This document shows positions 8,687 through 18,720 of a stretch of 64,000 bases of DNA, in pieces. Each line of letters starts with the position of its first letter. Position 1 is the stretch's first letter. Location: the NCBI RefSeq assembly GCF_026625725.1, contig NZ_CP113060.1, forward strand, positions 2,858,001 through 2,922,000, read 5' to 3'. The translations under genes and the position numbers were made by a program. The stretch comes from Pseudomonas sp. SL4(2022) (GTDB taxonomy: Bacteria > Pseudomonadota > Gammaproteobacteria > Pseudomonadales > Pseudomonadaceae). Under the pieces are notes generated by a model, which worked only from the letters and a program-made list of their open reading frames with translations, was not told where the DNA came from and ran no database searches.

Positions 8687-10363
8687 CTATCCCAGTAGGC
8701 TGAGAACGGCCTGGGGGCGCTGGTTGGCTTGGGCCAGCACACTCTGGGCTGCCTGTTGAATGATCTGGCGGGAAACCAGATTGGAGGTTTCTACAGCAAA
8801 ATCGGTATCGAGAATGCGCGAACGGCTAGCTGCCGAGTTTTCAGAGATACTTTGCAGGTTGCTGATGGTGCTCTCCAGGCGATTTTGCAGGGCACCCATA
8901 TAGCCGCGCTGGCGGTCGATATAGGCCAGTGCATCATCGATGTCCATGACCGCCAGCCCAGGGGTCTTGTTCAGGTCTACGCGGCTGAGGGCCAGTGCGT
9001 CGGCGCTGAAGGAGCTGAAGCCGAATTGGATCGTTTCGTAAGCCTGGGCGCCAATCTGGAGCTGGGTCAGGGCGTTACCCCCTACACCGTTGGCGTTGAA
9101 CAGGGTGGGTTCCACCAGGCTGAACCCGAGTGAGCCGGGCCGTCCGGCGCCCTGGTTGGGCAGCACGTTTTCAGCAGTCAGTTCTTTGCCACCGTCGGCA
9201 TCAAGGCCACCAATTGCACCGGTATCGGCATTGGTCAGATTAAGTCCAGCCACATAGGCGGCTGCATCCGCATTGAACTGCGTGCTGAAGTCCGCCAGGC
9301 TGGCGAATGCGCCCTTGCTGGCATTGGTCAGGGCTTGGTCCAGCGTGGAGCCGCTGTTCTTTTGCAGGTAGCCCATGATGTCTTTGATGCCTTTGCCGCC
9401 AGCGGCCTTGATCTCGTCATGCATGTAGCGTACGGCGGCATAACCGCCGGAGTAGCCGGCTGAGCCGCTGACATCATCGGCGTTGAAGGCGGTCAGTATC
9501 GCTGCTGTATTGGTGCCGCCGGTGGTATCAGCTGACAAGCGCTCATCGGCACCTTGTACCGCTTCGGCGGTGCCCTCGATGAACCAGCTGGGCAATCCGG
9601 CAAAGTTCATTGTGCGACCCATGACGGCGTGGGCCATTTCGTGGGCAATCACCCGGTCGGTGTACTGCGGTGTGCTGCCACCGTTGGGCAAGGTGGCGGC
9701 ATCAAAATAGGCCAGGTTGACATTGAGCACCTGGTTAAAGATTTTCCCGCCCGCGCCAGAGGTGCCCGACACTGAGGCCAGGGCTTGGCTGGACGGATCA
9801 TCAGTGAACGTGATCTCCAATTCGGCGCCATCGGCAGTCAGGCCAAATGCATCAAGTACGCGCTGTTCACCTTCACCGATCCAGAAGCCCCTCAGAGAGT
9901 TGAGTACGGCGCGTTGATCGAGGTCGCCGAGTACCGAAAACGTCCCCTGGTCAAAGATTTTCCGACCGGCAAAGGTGGTGGTTTCGTTGACGCGGCTGAT
10001 TTCCTGCAGCAGTTGCTGGGCTTCCTGGTCGAGTGCGGTGCGGTCGCTGGCGCCATTGGAGCCATTCATGGCTTGCAAGCCAAGCGAGCGAATACGCTGC
10101 AGGGCGTCGGTGACGCTTTGCAAAGCGCCTTCCGCTACCTGCAGCAGCGATATGCCGTCGTTGGCGTTGCGCGTGGCCACGTTCAGCCCCCGCACTTGCG
10201 AGGTCAGACGGTTGGAGATTTGCAGCCCGGCGGCATCATCCTTGGCGCTGTTAATGCGCTGTCCGGTGGACAGGCGCTGCAGCGAAGTACCGAGGGCCGT
10301 GCTGTTGCTCTCCAGTTGGCGACGCGTGAACGACGACGAGATGTTGGTATTGACCGTCAGCAT
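8687..10363 (-). CDS. Flagellin with inserted zinc metalloprotease domain (flagellinolysin)
   Basis: The 558-residue protein has standard flagellin ends. Residues 1 to about 145 are the D0/D1 N-terminus ([29 protein letters not shown]) and residues about 475-558 the C-terminal D1/D0 ([28 protein letters not shown]). Between them, in place of the usual variable D2/D3 region, lies a metalloprotease-like domain. It has the zinc motif HEMAH (His241, Glu242, His245; bases 9629-9643) and, 18 residues on, WFIEGTAEA with Glu263 as likely third ligand. This is the arrangement of flagellinolysins, flagellins that form proteolytic filaments. It stands alone: no fliD, fliS, flaG or second flagellin gene is nearby. 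A predicted sigma-28 promoter lies upstream. The ribosome site is weak. Confidence 0.9.
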   Translation of the reverse strand: MLTVNTNISSSFTRRQLESNSTALGTSLQRLSTGQRINSAKDDAAGLQISNRLTSQVRGLNVATRNANDGISLLQVAEGALQSVTDALQRIRSLGLQAMNGSNGASDRTALDQEAQQLLQEISRVNETTTFAGRKIFDQGTFSVLGDLDQRAVLNSLRGFWIGEGEQRVLDAFGLTADGAELEITFTDDPSSQALASVSGTSGAGGKIFNQVLNVNLAYFDAATLPNGGSTPQYTDRVIAHEMAHAVMGRTMNFAGLPSWFIEGTAEAVQGADERLSADTTGGTNTAAILTAFNADDVSGSAGYSGGYAAVRYMHDEIKAAGGKGIKDIMGYLQKNSGSTLDQALTNASKGAFASLADFSTQFNADAAAYVAGLNLTNADTGAIGGLDADGGKELTAENVLPNQGAGRPGSLGFSLVEPTLFNANGVGGNALTQLQIGAQAYETIQFGFSSFSADALALSRVDLNKTPGLAVMDIDDALAYIDRQRGYMGALQNRLESTISNLQSISENSAASRSRILDTDFAVETSNLVSRQIIQQAAQSVLAQANQRPQAVLSLLG

Positions 10364-10411
10364 CGGCGTGCGTATCCACTCGGCCGAGCGGAAGGCCCGG
10401 CGTCACATAGC

Positions 10412-10438
10412 GAATCGGCACTCTGTGTATTTACTTGA
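10412..10438 (-). promoter_or_regulatory. Predicted sigma-28 (FliA) promoter for the flagellin gene
   Basis: On the minus strand TCAAG (10438-10434) is followed 14 nt later by GCCGATTC (10419-10412). This fits the flagellar late-gene promoter pattern of Pseudomonas (TCAAG, about 14-15 nt, GCCGATA). It lies 49 nt upstream of the flagellin ATG. Confidence 0.75.
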
Positions 10439-10468
10439 AATGTTTTTCAGGGGTTAGCCGACCAGTGG

Positions 10469-11293
10469 TCATGGCTTGAAGGCGCCGATAAAGATCGCTG
10501 GATCGACGCGTGCATCATTGAGGCTGACATTCCAGTGCAAATGCGGTCCGGTGGCGCGGCCGGTGGCGCCGACTTTGCCGAGCACGCCGCCGCGTGGCAG
10601 CTCATCGCCGACCTTCACGCCGATGGTCGAGAGGTGGCAGAACATGCTGATCAGGCCCTGGCCGTGGTCGACAAACACCGTCTTGCCATTAAAGAAATAG
10701 TCACCAGTCAGGATCACCGTGCCAGCGGCCGGAGCCTTGATCGGTGTGCCGCTATTGGCGGCGAAGTCCAGCCCGGAGTGAGGATTACGCTCCTCGCCGT
10801 TGAAAAAACGGCGCAGGCCGAAGGGGCTCGACAGCGGCCCGTTGACCGGTCTGTCGAACAGCAGGTTGCTCGGCTGGCGCGCGCTGAACTGCTGATAGGC
10901 GCGGGTCTGCTCGGCCAGTTCGCGCTCGATGCGCGCAAGGTTCTTGGCGTTCGGGTTGACCTGCTGCTGGTTCTTGATAGTGATGCGTTGCTCGACGTAG
11001 TGCTTGCTGCCGACCCGGAAGCTCAGCGTCTGGCTGCCGTTGACGCTGATCTGCTGGCTACCCGGTTTGATGCTCAGCGGTATGCCGACGATGGCGATCC
11101 AGCGCTGCTGATCCTCATGAATGACCAGCACGGGCTTGTTCTGATAGCGCACGCTGGGGGCGCTGGCTGCTGGCCCTAGATCGACTACTGCCACCCCGCC
11201 CGGCACCGGCTTATTCAGCAGCCGGCTGATAAAGCCTTCGGCGTGCAAGGGCAGGGCGAGGCAGAGCAGGGTGATAAGTGTGAACAGGCGCAT
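10469..11293 (-). CDS. M23 family metallopeptidase (LytM-like endopeptidase)
   Basis: A 274-residue exported protein. It has a signal peptide (MRLFTLITLLCLALPLHAEG), a beta-rich N-terminal region and a C-terminal M23 domain with all zinc ligands: HSGLDFA gives His and Asp, and HLHWNV gives the HxH pair. M23 enzymes cut peptidoglycan cross-links or activate amidases. The start at 11293 gives a clean signal peptide. The gene follows xseA on the same strand, with a short hairpin-forming repeat in the gap at 11303-11332. Exact peptide-bond specificity is unknown. Confidence 0.9.
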   Translation of the reverse strand: MRLFTLITLLCLALPLHAEGFISRLLNKPVPGGVAVVDLGPAASAPSVRYQNKPVLVIHEDQQRWIAIVGIPLSIKPGSQQISVNGSQTLSFRVGSKHYVEQRITIKNQQQVNPNAKNLARIERELAEQTRAYQQFSARQPSNLLFDRPVNGPLSSPFGLRRFFNGEERNPHSGLDFAANSGTPIKAPAAGTVILTGDYFFNGKTVFVDHGQGLISMFCHLSTIGVKVGDELPRGGVLGKVGATGRATGPHLHWNVSLNDARVDPAIFIGAFKP

Positions 11294-11302
11294 TGAATAT
11301 CC

Positions 11303-11332
11303 GTAGGGTGGGTAACGCGAAGCGTATCCACC
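11303..11332. repeat. Short REP-like hairpin (GTAGGGTGG family)
   Basis: GTAGGGTGGGTAACGC, GAA and GCGTATCCACC form a hairpin of about 11 bp with one bulge. It sits in the 50-bp gap between the xseA stop and the M23 peptidase start. The same GTAGGGTGG end is seen at 20088-20096. Confidence 0.55.
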
Positions 11333-11343
11333 TGCAATAAAGG

Positions 11344-12723
11344 TCAATCGAGCAGCGATAAGGTAACCGGCTGCACATGGTTGTCTTCGACCCGCACATC
11401 CAGCTCGCCGTTGCCCAGGCGCGCCTTCAGGCGTTGCCCGGGGCAGGTGTCGGCAGCGTTGCGGATGGCACGGCCGCGCTCATCCAGCAGGATGCTGTAA
11501 CCGCGGCCGAGGGTGGCCAGTGGGCTGACCGCGTGCAGCGTCTGCACCTGGCTATGCAAATGCAGGCGGCGTGCCTTGAGGCCTTCACGCATGCTGCGTT
11601 GCAGACGCTCGGCCAGGGCCTGCAGGCGTTGATCCAGTAGCTTGAGATTGCGCTCCGGGTGCAGGCTGAGCAGGCGGGTTTGCAGGTGATTCAACCGTTC
11701 GCGGCGACTGTTGAGTTGTCGTTCGAAGGCGCGGCCGAGGCGCATCTCCAAGTCATCGATACACTGGGCATGCTGGCGCAGGCGCTCGCCGGGATGGCGC
11801 AAGCGCCGCTGCAAACCGTCTAGGCGCATGCGTTCGCGCTCCAGCCGATGTTGCATGTGCAGGTTCAGGCGACGTTTGAGATTGTGCAGGCGCTGCACCA
11901 GTTCACTGCTGTCGGGGGCCAGCAGTTCAGCGGCAGCCGAAGGCGTGGGGGCGCGCACGTCGGCAACGAAATCGGCGATGGATACGTCGGTCTCATGGCC
12001 CACGGCGCTGACGATTGGGGTGTTACAGGCAGCAATCGCGCGGGCCACCGGTTCTTCGTTAAAGCACCAGAGGTCTTCCAGCGAGCCGCCGCCACGGGCC
12101 AGGATCAGCGCATCAAAGCCTTTTGCATCGGCGATACCGAGGGCGCGAACAATCTGTGCGGTGGCCTCGCGGCCCTGTACTGCGGTGGGAATCAGAGTCA
12201 GTTCGACCAGCGGCGCACGGCGGCGGAATACGCTGATGATGTCGCGGATCACCGCGCCAGTCGGTGAGCTGATGATGCCGATGCGTTTCGGATGAGCCGG
12301 TAGGGCGACTTTGCCCTCGGCAGCAAACAATCCTTCGGCGTTGAGTTTTGCCTTCAAGGCCTCGAAGGCAAGGCGCAGCGCGCCATCGCCGGCGGGTTCG
12401 ACGGCATCGAGAATCAGCTGGTAGTCACCGCGCCCCTCGAATAGTGAAACCTTACCGCGCACCTTGACTGCCAAGCCATCGCGCAGTGCCTGGCGCACCT
12501 TGGCCGCATTCTGCCGGAACAGCGCACAGCGCACCTGGGCCTGGCTATCTTTAAGGGTGAAATAAATGTGCCCGGACGCTGGCTTGGCCAGGTTGGAAAT
12601 TTCCCCCTCGACCCAGATGCCGCCGAAAACATCTTCCAGCAGCAGGCGTGCGCGATTGTTCAGTTGACTGACGCTGAGCACCTCGCGGTCGAGGTTCAGG
12701 CGTTGGAACGGGTCTTTAATCAT
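11344..12723 (-). CDS. xseA: Exodeoxyribonuclease VII large subunit
   Basis: A 459-residue XseA protein. An N-terminal OB-fold (LSVSQLNNRARLLLED, VWVEGEISN-like) is followed by the catalytic core (GRGYSIL, ARGGGSLEDLW, VSAVGHETDVSI, DVRAPTPSAAAE) and a long coiled-coil tail rich in Arg and Leu. With XseB it degrades single-stranded DNA in both directions. The start at 12723 (MIKDPFQRL) matches the family N-terminus. It is transcribed toward the M23 peptidase gene. Confidence 0.96.
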   Translation of the reverse strand: MIKDPFQRLNLDREVLSVSQLNNRARLLLEDVFGGIWVEGEISNLAKPASGHIYFTLKDSQAQVRCALFRQNAAKVRQALRDGLAVKVRGKVSLFEGRGDYQLILDAVEPAGDGALRLAFEALKAKLNAEGLFAAEGKVALPAHPKRIGIISSPTGAVIRDIISVFRRRAPLVELTLIPTAVQGREATAQIVRALGIADAKGFDALILARGGGSLEDLWCFNEEPVARAIAACNTPIVSAVGHETDVSIADFVADVRAPTPSAAAELLAPDSSELVQRLHNLKRRLNLHMQHRLERERMRLDGLQRRLRHPGERLRQHAQCIDDLEMRLGRAFERQLNSRRERLNHLQTRLLSLHPERNLKLLDQRLQALAERLQRSMREGLKARRLHLHSQVQTLHAVSPLATLGRGYSILLDERGRAIRNAADTCPGQRLKARLGNGELDVRVEDNHVQPVTLSLLD

Positions 12724-12829
12724 GGGGTGGCATAGTAAAGGCTTTACCCGATCGGCCATAGTGGATTGGCCTTGACCCTTTGCGTGTGGCCATTAAGCTG
12801 CGCGCCTTCAACGCAAACCGAGTTTTTAT

Positions 12830-13381
12830 ATGAGTGAGCAGCAGGCCATCATCGTGCCGCAGATTTCCAGCTTTCCCGGTCATGAGGCGCGGGCGCGGTT
12901 GATTGTGCGCTGGCTGGTCAAGCAGAACATCATCGAGGAGCAACTGAGCACTTGCGGTCGGACCTTCAAGTGCATGGGCTATGGGATTGCCGAAGGCGCG
13001 CGGTGGGTGGTCGAGCGGCCCGAGCTGCTGCCGTTTGGGCAGGCGGTGCATGGCCTGGAGATCATCTACAAGCGCTGCATCTATACCCCGACGTTAGGTT
13101 TTCTTGAGGAGGCGGGTTGTCCTGAGTGCCGGCGCGAAGTGGGCGAAAGGTTGTTCGACAGCCTGGAAGAGTGGATGCCGGGGTATACCGATAATTTCAT
13201 CTGCCCGCTGTGTGGCCATGAAGACGACATCAACGGTTTTCTGTTTCTCCAGTCCTGCGGCTTTTCCAACCTGGGTTTTATCTTTAACAACTGGGCGGAT
13301 GCAGGCTTCAAACAGGGCTTTCTGGACGAGTTTGCGGCGCGCCTGGGGCATCCGATCTCGCTGGTGCGGGTCGATTTGTAG
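12830..13381 (+). CDS. Conserved protein with zinc ribbon, function unknown
   Basis: A 183-residue cytosolic protein with no signal peptide. It has a likely zinc ribbon made of CPEC (about residues 97-100) and CPLC (about residues 125-128), plus an upstream Cys in the middle region. Related proteins in Pseudomonas have been labelled sugar ABC transporter ATPase in annotations, but there is no Walker A or B motif here, so that name is not supported. It is divergent from xseA and upstream of guaB. I do not recognise its function. Confidence 0.75.
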   Translation: MSEQQAIIVPQISSFPGHEARARLIVRWLVKQNIIEEQLSTCGRTFKCMGYGIAEGARWVVERPELLPFGQAVHGLEIIYKRCIYTPTLGFLEEAGCPECRREVGERLFDSLEEWMPGYTDNFICPLCGHEDDINGFLFLQSCGFSNLGFIFNNWADAGFKQGFLDEFAARLGHPISLVRVDL

Positions 13382-14965
<1,584 letters not shown>

Positions 14966-14968
<3 letters not shown>

Positions 14969-15110
14969 AAAATCGCCGGATCGCTGCTGCGCTTGCTCAT
15001 GCGGTGTTGGAAAGCAGCTCGCAATGCTCATTGGCTCCAGCCAACTGCGCTTGCTCGCTACTTTCCGCCTTGCCTGAGCTGCGCTCGCGACGCGAATCCA
15101 ACGATTTTTA
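14966..15110. repeat. Palindromic intergenic element, copy C (diverged)
   Basis: A 145-bp element begins at the guaB stop codon. Outer arms: AAAAATCG-NN-GGAT (from 14968) pair with ATCC-NN-CGATTTTT (to 15109). Middle stem: GGAAAGCAGC (15009-15018) with GCTACTTTCC (15057-15066), one mismatch. Inner hairpin: TTGGC-TCCA-GCCAA (15031-15044). The core CTCG.AATGCTCATT is shared with the copies at 29633-29778 and 46109-46240, while the stems differ in sequence but still pair. Confidence 0.7.
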
Positions 15111-15125
15111 ATACTGTTGAATACA

Positions 15126-15162
15126 CGGGGCTGCTGCTGTTGAGAACGATGGGGCAGCCCCG
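15126..15162 (+). other. Strong hairpin upstream of guaA
   Basis: A 9-bp perfect stem CGGGGCTGC (15126-15134) / GCAGCCCCG (15154-15162) with a 19-nt loop ends 33 bp before the guaA start. No T-run follows, so termination is not indicated. It could protect or regulate the guaA part of the transcript. Confidence 0.45.
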
Positions 15163-15195
15163 CGTCATTTGTGAATTCCGCTACGAGAGACGGCC

Positions 15196-16776
15196 ATGGC
15201 TCATCAAGACATCCACGCTCACCGCATTCTGATTCTGGACTTCGGCTCCCAGTACACCCAGCTGATCGCCCGGCGTGTGCGCGAAATCGGTGTGTACTGC
15301 GAACTGCACCCGTTTGACATGAGCGACGATGACATTCGCGCCTTCGCTCCGCGCGGCATCATTCTTGCCGGTGGGCCGGAGTCGGTGCATGAGGCGGGTA
15401 GCCCACGTGCGCCGCAAGCGGTGTTTGACCTCGGTGTACCGGTTTTCGGTATCTGCTACGGCATGCAAACCATGGCCGAACAGTTGGGCGGCAAGGTGCA
15501 AGGGTCGGACGTGCGTGAGTTTGGCTACGCCCGTGTTGATGTGGTTGGCAAAGGCCGCCTGCTGGCCGGCATTGAAGACCACGTTGATGTGGACGGTGTA
15601 TTGGGTCTGGATGTGTGGATGAGCCACGGTGATAAAGTCACGGCCATGCCGCAGGGCTTTAGTGTGCTTGCCAGCACGCCCAGTTGCCCGATCGCTGCCA
15701 TGAGCGACGATGCGCGCGGCTACTACGGCGTGCAGTTCCACCCGGAAGTGACACACACCAAGCAGGGTGGTCGTATCCTCTCGCGCTTCGTGCTGGAAAT
15801 CGCCGGTTGCGAAGCCCTGTGGACGCCGTCGAACATCGTTGACGACGCCATTGCTCAGGTTCGCGCTCAGGTGGGCAGTGCCAACGTGCTGCTCGGTTTG
15901 TCCGGTGGCGTGGATTCCTCGGTGGTCGCCGCATTGCTGCACAAGGCCATTGGCGATCAGCTGACTTGCGTGTTCGTCGACAACGGCCTTTTGCGCCTTC
16001 ACGAAGGTGAGCAAGTGATGGCCATGTTCGCTGAGAACATGGGCGTCAAAGTGATTCGCGCCAACGCTGAGGAACAGTTCCTTGGCAACCTGGCCGGTGA
16101 GTCCGATCCGGAGAAAAAGCGCAAAATCATCGGCCGCACCTTTATTGATGTGTTCGATGCCGAGGCCAGCAAGCTGGATAACATTCAGTTCCTCGCCCAA
16201 GGCACCATTTACCCGGACGTGATCGAGTCGGCTGGCGCGAAAAGCGGCAAGGCCCACGTGATCAAGAGCCACCACAACGTCGGTGGCCTGCCTGAGGAAA
16301 TGAACCTCAAGCTGGTCGAGCCATTGCGTGAGCTGTTCAAAGACGAAGTGCGCAAGATCGGCCTGGAGCTGGGCTTGCCATTCGACATGGTGTATCGCCA
16401 TCCCTTCCCCGGCCCGGGCCTGGGCGTGCGCATCCTCGGTGAAGTGAAAAAGGAATACGCCGACCTGCTGCGTCGTGCGGATCACATTTTCATCGAAGAG
16501 CTGCGCAAGGCCGACTGGTACCACAAAACCAGCCAAGCCTTTGTGGTGTTCCAACCGGTGAAATCGGTCGGCGTGGTTGGTGATGGCCGTCGTTACGCCT
16601 GGGTTGTGGCCCTGCGTGCGGTGGAAACCGTGGACTTTATGACCGCACGTTGGGCGCACCTGCCTTACGAGCTGCTGGAAACCGTCAGCGGTCGCATCAT
16701 CAATGAGATCGAAGGCATCTCCCGCGTCACCTATGACGTATCGAGCAAGCCGCCAGCCACCATCGAGTGGGAGTGA
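15196..16776 (+). CDS. guaA: GMP synthase (glutamine-hydrolysing)
   Basis: A 526-residue two-domain GMP synthase. The N-terminal class I glutamine amidotransferase has the nucleophile elbow FGICYGMQ and the His-Glu pair in [10 protein letters not shown]. The ATP pyrophosphatase domain has the P-loop SGGVDSSV, and the C-terminal dimerisation domain ends [19 protein letters not shown]. It converts XMP to GMP. It follows guaB in the same direction, as in most Pseudomonas. The 3' end is complete. guaA 3' ends are known integration sites for genomic islands in other bacteria, and an AT-rich islet follows here. Confidence 0.98.
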   Translation: MAHQDIHAHRILILDFGSQYTQLIARRVREIGVYCELHPFDMSDDDIRAFAPRGIILAGGPESVHEAGSPRAPQAVFDLGVPVFGICYGMQTMAEQLGGKVQGSDVREFGYARVDVVGKGRLLAGIEDHVDVDGVLGLDVWMSHGDKVTAMPQGFSVLASTPSCPIAAMSDDARGYYGVQFHPEVTHTKQGGRILSRFVLEIAGCEALWTPSNIVDDAIAQVRAQVGSANVLLGLSGGVDSSVVAALLHKAIGDQLTCVFVDNGLLRLHEGEQVMAMFAENMGVKVIRANAEEQFLGNLAGESDPEKKRKIIGRTFIDVFDAEASKLDNIQFLAQGTIYPDVIESAGAKSGKAHVIKSHHNVGGLPEEMNLKLVEPLRELFKDEVRKIGLELGLPFDMVYRHPFPGPGLGVRILGEVKKEYADLLRRADHIFIEELRKADWYHKTSQAFVVFQPVKSVGVVGDGRRYAWVVALRAVETVDFMTARWAHLPYELLETVSGRIINEIEGISRVTYDVSSKPPATIEWE

Positions 16777-16822
16777 TCTCGCGTCCGGCATAGGCCGGCA
16801 TGATCTCGCAAAAAGTACCCTG

Positions 16823-16856
16823 AAACCCGCGTAATTGCGGGTTTTTGGCTTTTTTG
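16823..16856 (+). terminator. Rho-independent terminator after guaA
   Basis: AAACCCGC and GCGGGTTT pair around GTAATT and are followed by TTGGCTTTTTT. Confidence 0.85.
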
Positions 16857-16865
16857 GGGGCAGAT

Positions 16866-17573
16866 GGCGTTCTGCATCGCCAGGCGCGGTGTTTAATGTG
16901 GCGTGGTAGTGACTGCATCCGATGTCATGCATACGCTCAATACCGTGTCCCTTGCCTCAGGAAACTTCGGTGATTTTCCCATAGTGGCTCCAGTTCTAAA
17001 AAGTTGGAGTGTCCGTGATGCCAGAGGTGATTCAACCCGGTTTATTCGCTGCACGTCAGATAGCCTCATTTAACTTTTCTGTCGGCCTTGGTGTGCCCCA
17101 ATACCTTGATAGCAGTTTTGTTAAGCTCTAATCCATTTTTAAGTAACTTGTTGAGGTAATGAGTGGCGGCTTGAGGGTGTGGGTTGGGTCGAGTTTTTGG
17201 TTAAGTCTTTTGGAAGGTTGAGCTCTATTATGTCGGGTATCGCAAATGGCAAGCCTACGATAGGCTGGCGGAATGCAGTGGTTTTCGTATTCTTGATGCG
17301 TTTGGATTGTTAACGACTTTAACAATCCAGTGCGATCTTAAAGTCTGTAGATTTGAGGCTGAAGTGCTTGATCTTGCTTTGCTGCCCTGCAGTGTCATGC
17401 TTTTGTTGCTTGGCAAGCTCAAGCCCCTCGGCACGCATCTTCTGCTTGGCAAGAGCTCCACTGGTGCGGCTAATATCAGCGCCCCGTTTATATGCTTTTA
17501 TCCGGTTGGTGGTCGTCGTACGAAGAGGCTTGTTTCTTGAATAACTTGAGCTAAAGCCATGCAGGGGAATACT
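16866..17573. other. AT-rich intergenic stretch, start of an islet; no confident gene
   Basis: This 700-bp stretch is markedly AT-richer than its neighbours. A 37-codon ORF at 17018-17131 (+) has a GGAG at good spacing but no recognisable product. On the minus strand an open frame ending at a TAA at 17319-17321 reads as Lys/Gln-rich protein-like sequence (for example KQKMRAEGLELAKQQKH) but has no good start and runs back under the methyltransferase gene. A perfect inverted repeat GGATTGTTAA-CGACT-TTAACAATCC lies at 17304-17328. It looks like decayed foreign DNA. Confidence 0.5.
17304..17328. repeat. Perfect 10-bp AT-rich inverted repeat
   Basis: GGATTGTTAA (17304-17313) and TTAACAATCC (17319-17328) flank a 5-bp loop. 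No T-run follows on either strand. It overlaps the stop of the minus-strand open frame and may be a leftover 3' hairpin of a lost gene. Confidence 0.6.
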
Positions 17574-18551
17574 ATGATTCTTGAGCCTCTCGATAAGCGA
17601 ATGATAAGTTGGGATTCATCGTGCTTCGAAAATAGAGAATGTCCTTTTTGTGGTGCAGAAAACATTGAGCCATCGTACATTCGTCCTGACAATTGTTCTG
17701 TTTTAAAGTGTTTCAGGTGTACTGGCTACTACGTATCTCCATCGCCTTCAGAGGAGGCGCTCAATGAGTTTTATAGCTCTTATCATGAGGCGTACTTTGG
17801 TGGGGATGTGGCGAGAGATATTGAGGCTTTGAAGTTCGAGTTGAATAATCTGAATCTTAACTCTGATCCGAGGTTGATTTTTCTTAAAAAGGATATGGCG
17901 TCTGTCAGCGTTGCTGCATATAAGGTCTTAGATTTTGGGTGTGGGACGGGTTCTTTTTTATATCAAGCTAAAAGATTGGGAGCTTGGGTAGCGGGTGTCG
18001 AACTTGATCGTTCTGCCGTGTCGACTTGTCACAAGCTTGGTCTTGATTCTGTTTTTCTAGGTGGCGTTGATGTTTTGACGTCTCTAGGTGAAACGTATGA
18101 TCTTATTGTTTTAAATGATGTAATTGAGCATCCGCTAAATCCAGCTCGACTTGTCACTGAATTGTGTGACTTGCTTAGTGAAACCGGTAAGATTTTAATA
18201 TGGACCCCCAATGGGGATGCCATTGATTTAGATCGCCAAAAAATCACGCTTCGTGTTGATTTGGAACATATGCAGTACTTGACGAGTGGGGCTGTATCAG
18301 AATTGTGTCGCGAAAATAAGCTTTCAGTTTGGCATTATCAGCAGCTTGGTTTTCCATCGAGTAGTAATTTTATAACTAATGTGGTTGAGGGGGCTTGGGG
18401 TTCAAGGTTTAAGGTTGGATTGGTTGCCCTTTTAAGATCTTTGAGGTTGATAAGCTTTTTAAAACTTTTATTGTCACGCCTTGGGTTTATGGGGGGCTAC
18501 TCCATTCACGGAAATTATCATCTGTTTTGCGTATTGTGTAGACGCAAATAA
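17574..18551 (+). CDS. Class I SAM-dependent methyltransferase with N-terminal zinc-binding motif
   Basis: A 325-residue protein. Near the N-terminus are CPFCG and, further on, CFRC, a likely zinc-binding pair of knuckles as in sugar or natural-product methyltransferases. The SAM-binding motif I is VLDFGCGTGSFL, followed by an acidic residue in GVELD and the post-motif LIVLNDVIEH. The C-terminal third contains a hydrophobic helix. Base composition and codon use are clearly AT-rich compared with the flanking genes, which points to recent transfer; similar genes are common in O-antigen or surface polysaccharide clusters. The ATG at 17574 has AGGGGA 5 nt upstream; the ATG at 17559 is less well placed. 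The substrate is unknown. Confidence 0.85.
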   Translation: MILEPLDKRMISWDSSCFENRECPFCGAENIEPSYIRPDNCSVLKCFRCTGYYVSPSPSEEALNEFYSSYHEAYFGGDVARDIEALKFELNNLNLNSDPRLIFLKKDMASVSVAAYKVLDFGCGTGSFLYQAKRLGAWVAGVELDRSAVSTCHKLGLDSVFLGGVDVLTSLGETYDLIVLNDVIEHPLNPARLVTELCDLLSETGKILIWTPNGDAIDLDRQKITLRVDLEHMQYLTSGAVSELCRENKLSVWHYQQLGFPSSSNFITNVVEGAWGSRFKVGLVALLRSLRLISFLKLLLSRLGFMGGYSIHGNYHLFCVLCRRK

Positions 18552-18720
18552 GCGTCAGGTTTCAGTGGCATTTTGTATTTTCACACGATGTGTTAGGCCG
18601 TTTTCCACGCGTGCAGGTTGGAACTGCGGCAACCCGCCTCTGCTGGTGGGCTCGTTTTCTTGTTGGTGATAATGAGAAGATCCCGCAACTGAATATGCCT
18701 ACAGGTTGCTGAGGATGAGG

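Noticed and set aside
12830..13381. Sugar ABC transporter ATPase label for the zinc-ribbon protein
   Set aside because: No Walker motifs or ABC signature are present in the sequence.
16740..18400. Possible att repeat of the guaA 3' end (a CCATCGAGT match near 18354)
   Set aside because: Only about 10 bases match and the second copy lies inside the methyltransferase gene; chance is a sufficient explanation and no integrase is present.
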